This document shows, in pieces, positions 3,865-5,831 of a stretch of DNA of 5,831 nucleotides. The translations under genes and the position numbers were made by a program. The notes under the pieces were generated by a model, which searched no databases, was not told where the DNA came from, and saw nothing but the letters and a program-made list of their open reading frames with translations. The stretch comes from Pseudonocardiales bacterium (GTDB taxonomy: Bacteria; Actinomycetota; Actinomycetes; Mycobacteriales; Pseudonocardiaceae): NCBI GenBank assembly GCA_025465385.1, contig JAODNG010000564.1:1-5831 (forward strand). Reading direction: 5' to 3'. Every line of letters begins with the position of its first letter. The stretch's first letter is position 1.

Positions 3865-5586
3865 ATGAGTTTGAACACGTCCGAGGACGCGGCGGGCTTC
3901 GCCGATCTGGCGCTGCGGCCCGAGTTGCTGCATGCGCTGGCTGCGCTTGGCTATGAGGAGCCCACGCCAATCCAGCGCGAGGCGATCCCGCCGTTGCTGC
4001 AGGGGCGTGACCTGCTCGGTCAGGCCGCGACGGGGACGGGAAAGACGGCGGCGTTCGCGTTGCCGGTGTTACAGCGAATGTCCGGTGACCGGCGAGGTGC
4101 GGCGCCGGTGGCGCTGGTGCTCGTACCCACGCGTGAGCTGGCCATGCAGGTCTCACAAGCGTTCCACCGCTACGGCCGTGATCTTGGCGTCCGCGTCCTG
4201 CCAATCTATGGCGGGCAGCCGATCGGCCGGCAGCTGCGGGTGCTGGAACGCGGGGTCGATGTCGTGGTCGCCACACCTGGCCGCGCAATTGACCATATCG
4301 GTCGTGGGACCCTTCGTCTGGGCGGTGTGGAGACGATCGTGCTCGATGAGGCGGATGAGATGCTCGATATGGGGTTCGCCGAAGACATCGAGGCGATCCT
4401 CGACGGCACTCCTGAGGATCGGCAGACCGTGCTGTTCTCCGCGACGATGCCGTCTCGCGTCGACCGGATCGCTCGCCGCCACCTGCGTGATCCGGTCCGG
4501 ATTGAGATGGGCCGCGAGGCGACGGCCGCAGGTACCGGCCCGCTGGTGAGGCAGTGCGCGTATGTGGTCACCCGCGTGCAAAAGCCCGCTGCTCTCGGAC
4601 GAGTGTTGGACGTGGAGGCGCCCTCGGCGGCGATCGTTTTCTGCCGGACTCGGGAAGAGGTCGACGAGCTCACCGAGACCTTGAACGGACGCGGCTACCG
4701 CGCCGAGGCATTGCACGGTGGGATGGGCCAAGACCAACGCGACAGGGTAATGGGGCGCCTGCGCAACGGGACCGCGGACCTGCTCATCGCCACTGACCTG
4801 GCCGCTCGTGGGCTCGACATCGAGCAACTGACCCACGTCGTCAACTACAACGTTCCTTCAGCGCCCGACGCGTACGTACATCGCATCGGCAGGGTAGGCC
4901 GCGCCGGCCGCGAGGGTGTGGCAATCACCTTGGCGGAGCCGCGGGAGCACCGGATGCTCAAGGCGATCGAGCGGGTGACGAAGCAGCGGATCACGGTGGG
5001 GAAGGTACCCACGATCGCCGATCTGCGCGCACGACGCCTGGAGCTAACCCGCGCCGCGCTGCAGGAAAGCCTCCTAGCCGACGACCTGGAGCGCTTCCGT
5101 GTGGTGGTCGAGACGCTCACTGACGAGTTCGATGTCATGGAGGTGGCGCTCGCTGCGGTGAAGTTGGCTCACGAGTCCCTTGGGGGCGAGGCCGACGAAG
5201 AGGAGTTCCCCGAGGTCGCCGAGGTGCCGGGGCGCAAGCGACCAGATCTCCGTGGTGCCGATGGGCGCGAAGGGCAGCGCGGCCGGGCCCGGACAGGTGG
5301 GATGACGCGCATCTTCCTCGGTGTCGGGCGCAGCACCGGGATCCGGCCACAGGACCTGGTCGGCGCGATAACCGGGGAGTCCCGTCTCGGTGGTCGCGAC
5401 ATCGGGGGGATCGAGATCGCCGATCGCTTCTCCCTAGTGGAGGTGCCCGAGTCCGCGGCCGGCGAGGTGATCTCAGCTCTGCGGCGCACCACCATCAAGG
5501 GAAAAAAGCCGACCGTCCGCCGCGAGCGCGACCCCGCGAGTAGGGCCGACGGTAAAAAAGCTGTCACCCCAGGCAAGCACGGATGA
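3865..5586 (+). CDS. deaD: DEAD-box ATP-dependent RNA helicase (DeaD/CsdA-like) with DbpA-type RNA-binding domain
   Basis: This gene encodes 573 residues from ATG 3865. The protein unwinds and remodels RNA using ATP; relatives act in ribosome assembly, mRNA turnover and cold adaptation in the cytoplasm. The motifs are complete and in order: Q motif GFADLALR...PTPIQ (11-37), Walker A AATGTGKT (54-61), PTREL (88-92), GG (116-117), TPGR (137-140), DEAD (161-164), SAT (192-194), IVFCRTR (257-263), ATDLAARGLDI (309-319) and HRIGRVGRAGR (339-349). Val replaces the usual Thr in the last motif. A charged, Arg/Gly-rich linker (about 440-478) leads to a DbpA-like RNA-binding domain (479-547; MTRIFLGVGRSTGI, then IGGIEIADRFSLVEVP), with a basic tail ending TPGKHG. 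It is complete with no frameshift. Starts at 3862 or 3835 are possible. The gene stands alone, after a transposase remnant. Confidence 0.95.
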   Translation: MSLNTSEDAAGFADLALRPELLHALAALGYEEPTPIQREAIPPLLQGRDLLGQAATGTGKTAAFALPVLQRMSGDRRGAAPVALVLVPTRELAMQVSQAFHRYGRDLGVRVLPIYGGQPIGRQLRVLERGVDVVVATPGRAIDHIGRGTLRLGGVETIVLDEADEMLDMGFAEDIEAILDGTPEDRQTVLFSATMPSRVDRIARRHLRDPVRIEMGREATAAGTGPLVRQCAYVVTRVQKPAALGRVLDVEAPSAAIVFCRTREEVDELTETLNGRGYRAEALHGGMGQDQRDRVMGRLRNGTADLLIATDLAARGLDIEQLTHVVNYNVPSAPDAYVHRIGRVGRAGREGVAITLAEPREHRMLKAIERVTKQRITVGKVPTIADLRARRLELTRAALQESLLADDLERFRVVVETLTDEFDVMEVALAAVKLAHESLGGEADEEEFPEVAEVPGRKRPDLRGADGREGQRGRARTGGMTRIFLGVGRSTGIRPQDLVGAITGESRLGGRDIGGIEIADRFSLVEVPESAAGEVISALRRTTIKGKKPTVRRERDPASRADGKKAVTPGKHG

Positions 5587-5624
5587 GCTCGCTGACGGCA
5601 CAGTTGCATGGGGAAGCACAGGCA

Positions 5625-5672
5625 GCGGGCACGCTGGGCTAGTGCGTCGTTGTATTGCCGCCGAGTGCCCGC
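5625..5672 (+). terminator. Inverted repeat downstream of the helicase (weak terminator candidate)
   Basis: GCGGGCAC (5625-5632) and GTGCCCGC (5665-5672) are perfect eight-base complements 38 bases after the helicase stop. The 32-base loop is long and no T-run follows, so a classical terminator is doubtful. The rest of 5587-5831 holds no convincing gene: a minus-strand frame is open from the right edge for about 62 codons, but it lacks coding bias. Confidence 0.25.
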
Positions 5673-5831
5673 GCGCCGACGTCTAGCTTCGCCGGTTTCC
5701 GCTCACCACCGAAGGTGATCAGTGCCCGCTGGGGTACTCCGTCACGAAGCGATCTTGCTGGGTGTCCCAATCCGTGCATCACCTTCAACCCTTGTGACCC
5801 ACGGTTCGAGCCACCAACGCTCGCACCACAA

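Noticed and set aside
3657..3878. Minus-strand frame starting MFKLIIALLVLLPS, like a signal peptide
   Set aside because: It is antisense to the helicase start and its leader, has no ribosome site, and its tail is low-complexity. The hydrophobic start is the complement of charged helicase leader codons.
4153..4836. Long minus-strand open frame (227 codons) antisense to the helicase
   Set aside because: It lies wholly within the helicase, whose frame has every family motif; long antisense frames are a normal by-product of GC-rich codon use.
5645..5831. Minus-strand frame open from the right edge for about 62 codons
   Set aside because: Third-position G/C bias is not raised and no family is recognised; an open frame of this length is common by chance at this GC content.
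1..5831. CRISPR array, tRNA, rRNA, phage attachment site or toxin-antitoxin pair
   Set aside because: No regularly spaced repeats, no tRNA-like arms or rRNA sequence, and no recognisable toxin or antitoxin were seen on either strand.

Overview
The window comes from a high-GC actinobacterium, probably in the Pseudonocardiales/Mycobacteriales/Frankiales range. The evidence is strong G/C bias at third codon positions, GTG starts, purine-rich AGGAGG-type ribosome sites, a DeaD-like helicase with a DbpA-type C-terminal domain, and pieces of a GAF/LuxR regulator family I know from such genomes. No rRNA, tRNA or CRISPR array was seen. Only one gene is clearly core: the DEAD-box RNA helicase at 3865-5586. 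The rest reads as an accessory, partly decayed region.

Layout. 1-76: C-terminal tail of an unidentified plus-strand gene. About 113-296 (minus): frameshifted middle part of a GAF/LuxR-type regulator. 486-782 (plus): small, very acidic protein of unknown function with a good ribosome site. 945-1826 (minus): intact polysaccharide pyruvyl transferase family protein, convergent with the acidic protein. 1840-2393: no recognisable gene. 2394-2569 (minus): C-terminal end of an unknown ORF. 2570-2790 (minus): N-terminal part of the same GAF/LuxR regulator, with an internal deletion. 2821-3090 (plus): unrecognised, probably frameshifted gene. 3329-3514 (plus): small CxCGW-type protein, apparently with a non-AUG start. 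3644-3783 (plus): remnant of an integrase-core (DDE) transposase. 3865-5586 (plus): helicase. 5587-5831: no convincing gene.

Main observation. The two regulator fragments are on the same strand and continue each other directly. The first ends ...DLIGTL at 2570 and the second resumes with TPLIADALDPM at 292. Both junctions carry the four bases CAGC (293-296 and 2570-2573). Removing one copy and the sequence between them (2277 bp) restores an in-frame regulator segment. The acidic protein and the pyruvyl transferase therefore appear to lie on a DNA segment inserted into a regulator gene, which then decayed. No terminal inverted repeats or recombinase gene are visible in the inserted segment. 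Its right end stops inside an ORF, so illegitimate insertion or a trimmed island fits better than an intact transposon.

Function. The genes do not form one pathway. The helicase is a housekeeping/cold-stress RNA remodelling factor just downstream of an old transposase scar. The pyruvyl transferase is orphan cargo with no visible glycosyltransferase partners. The small proteins are unassigned.
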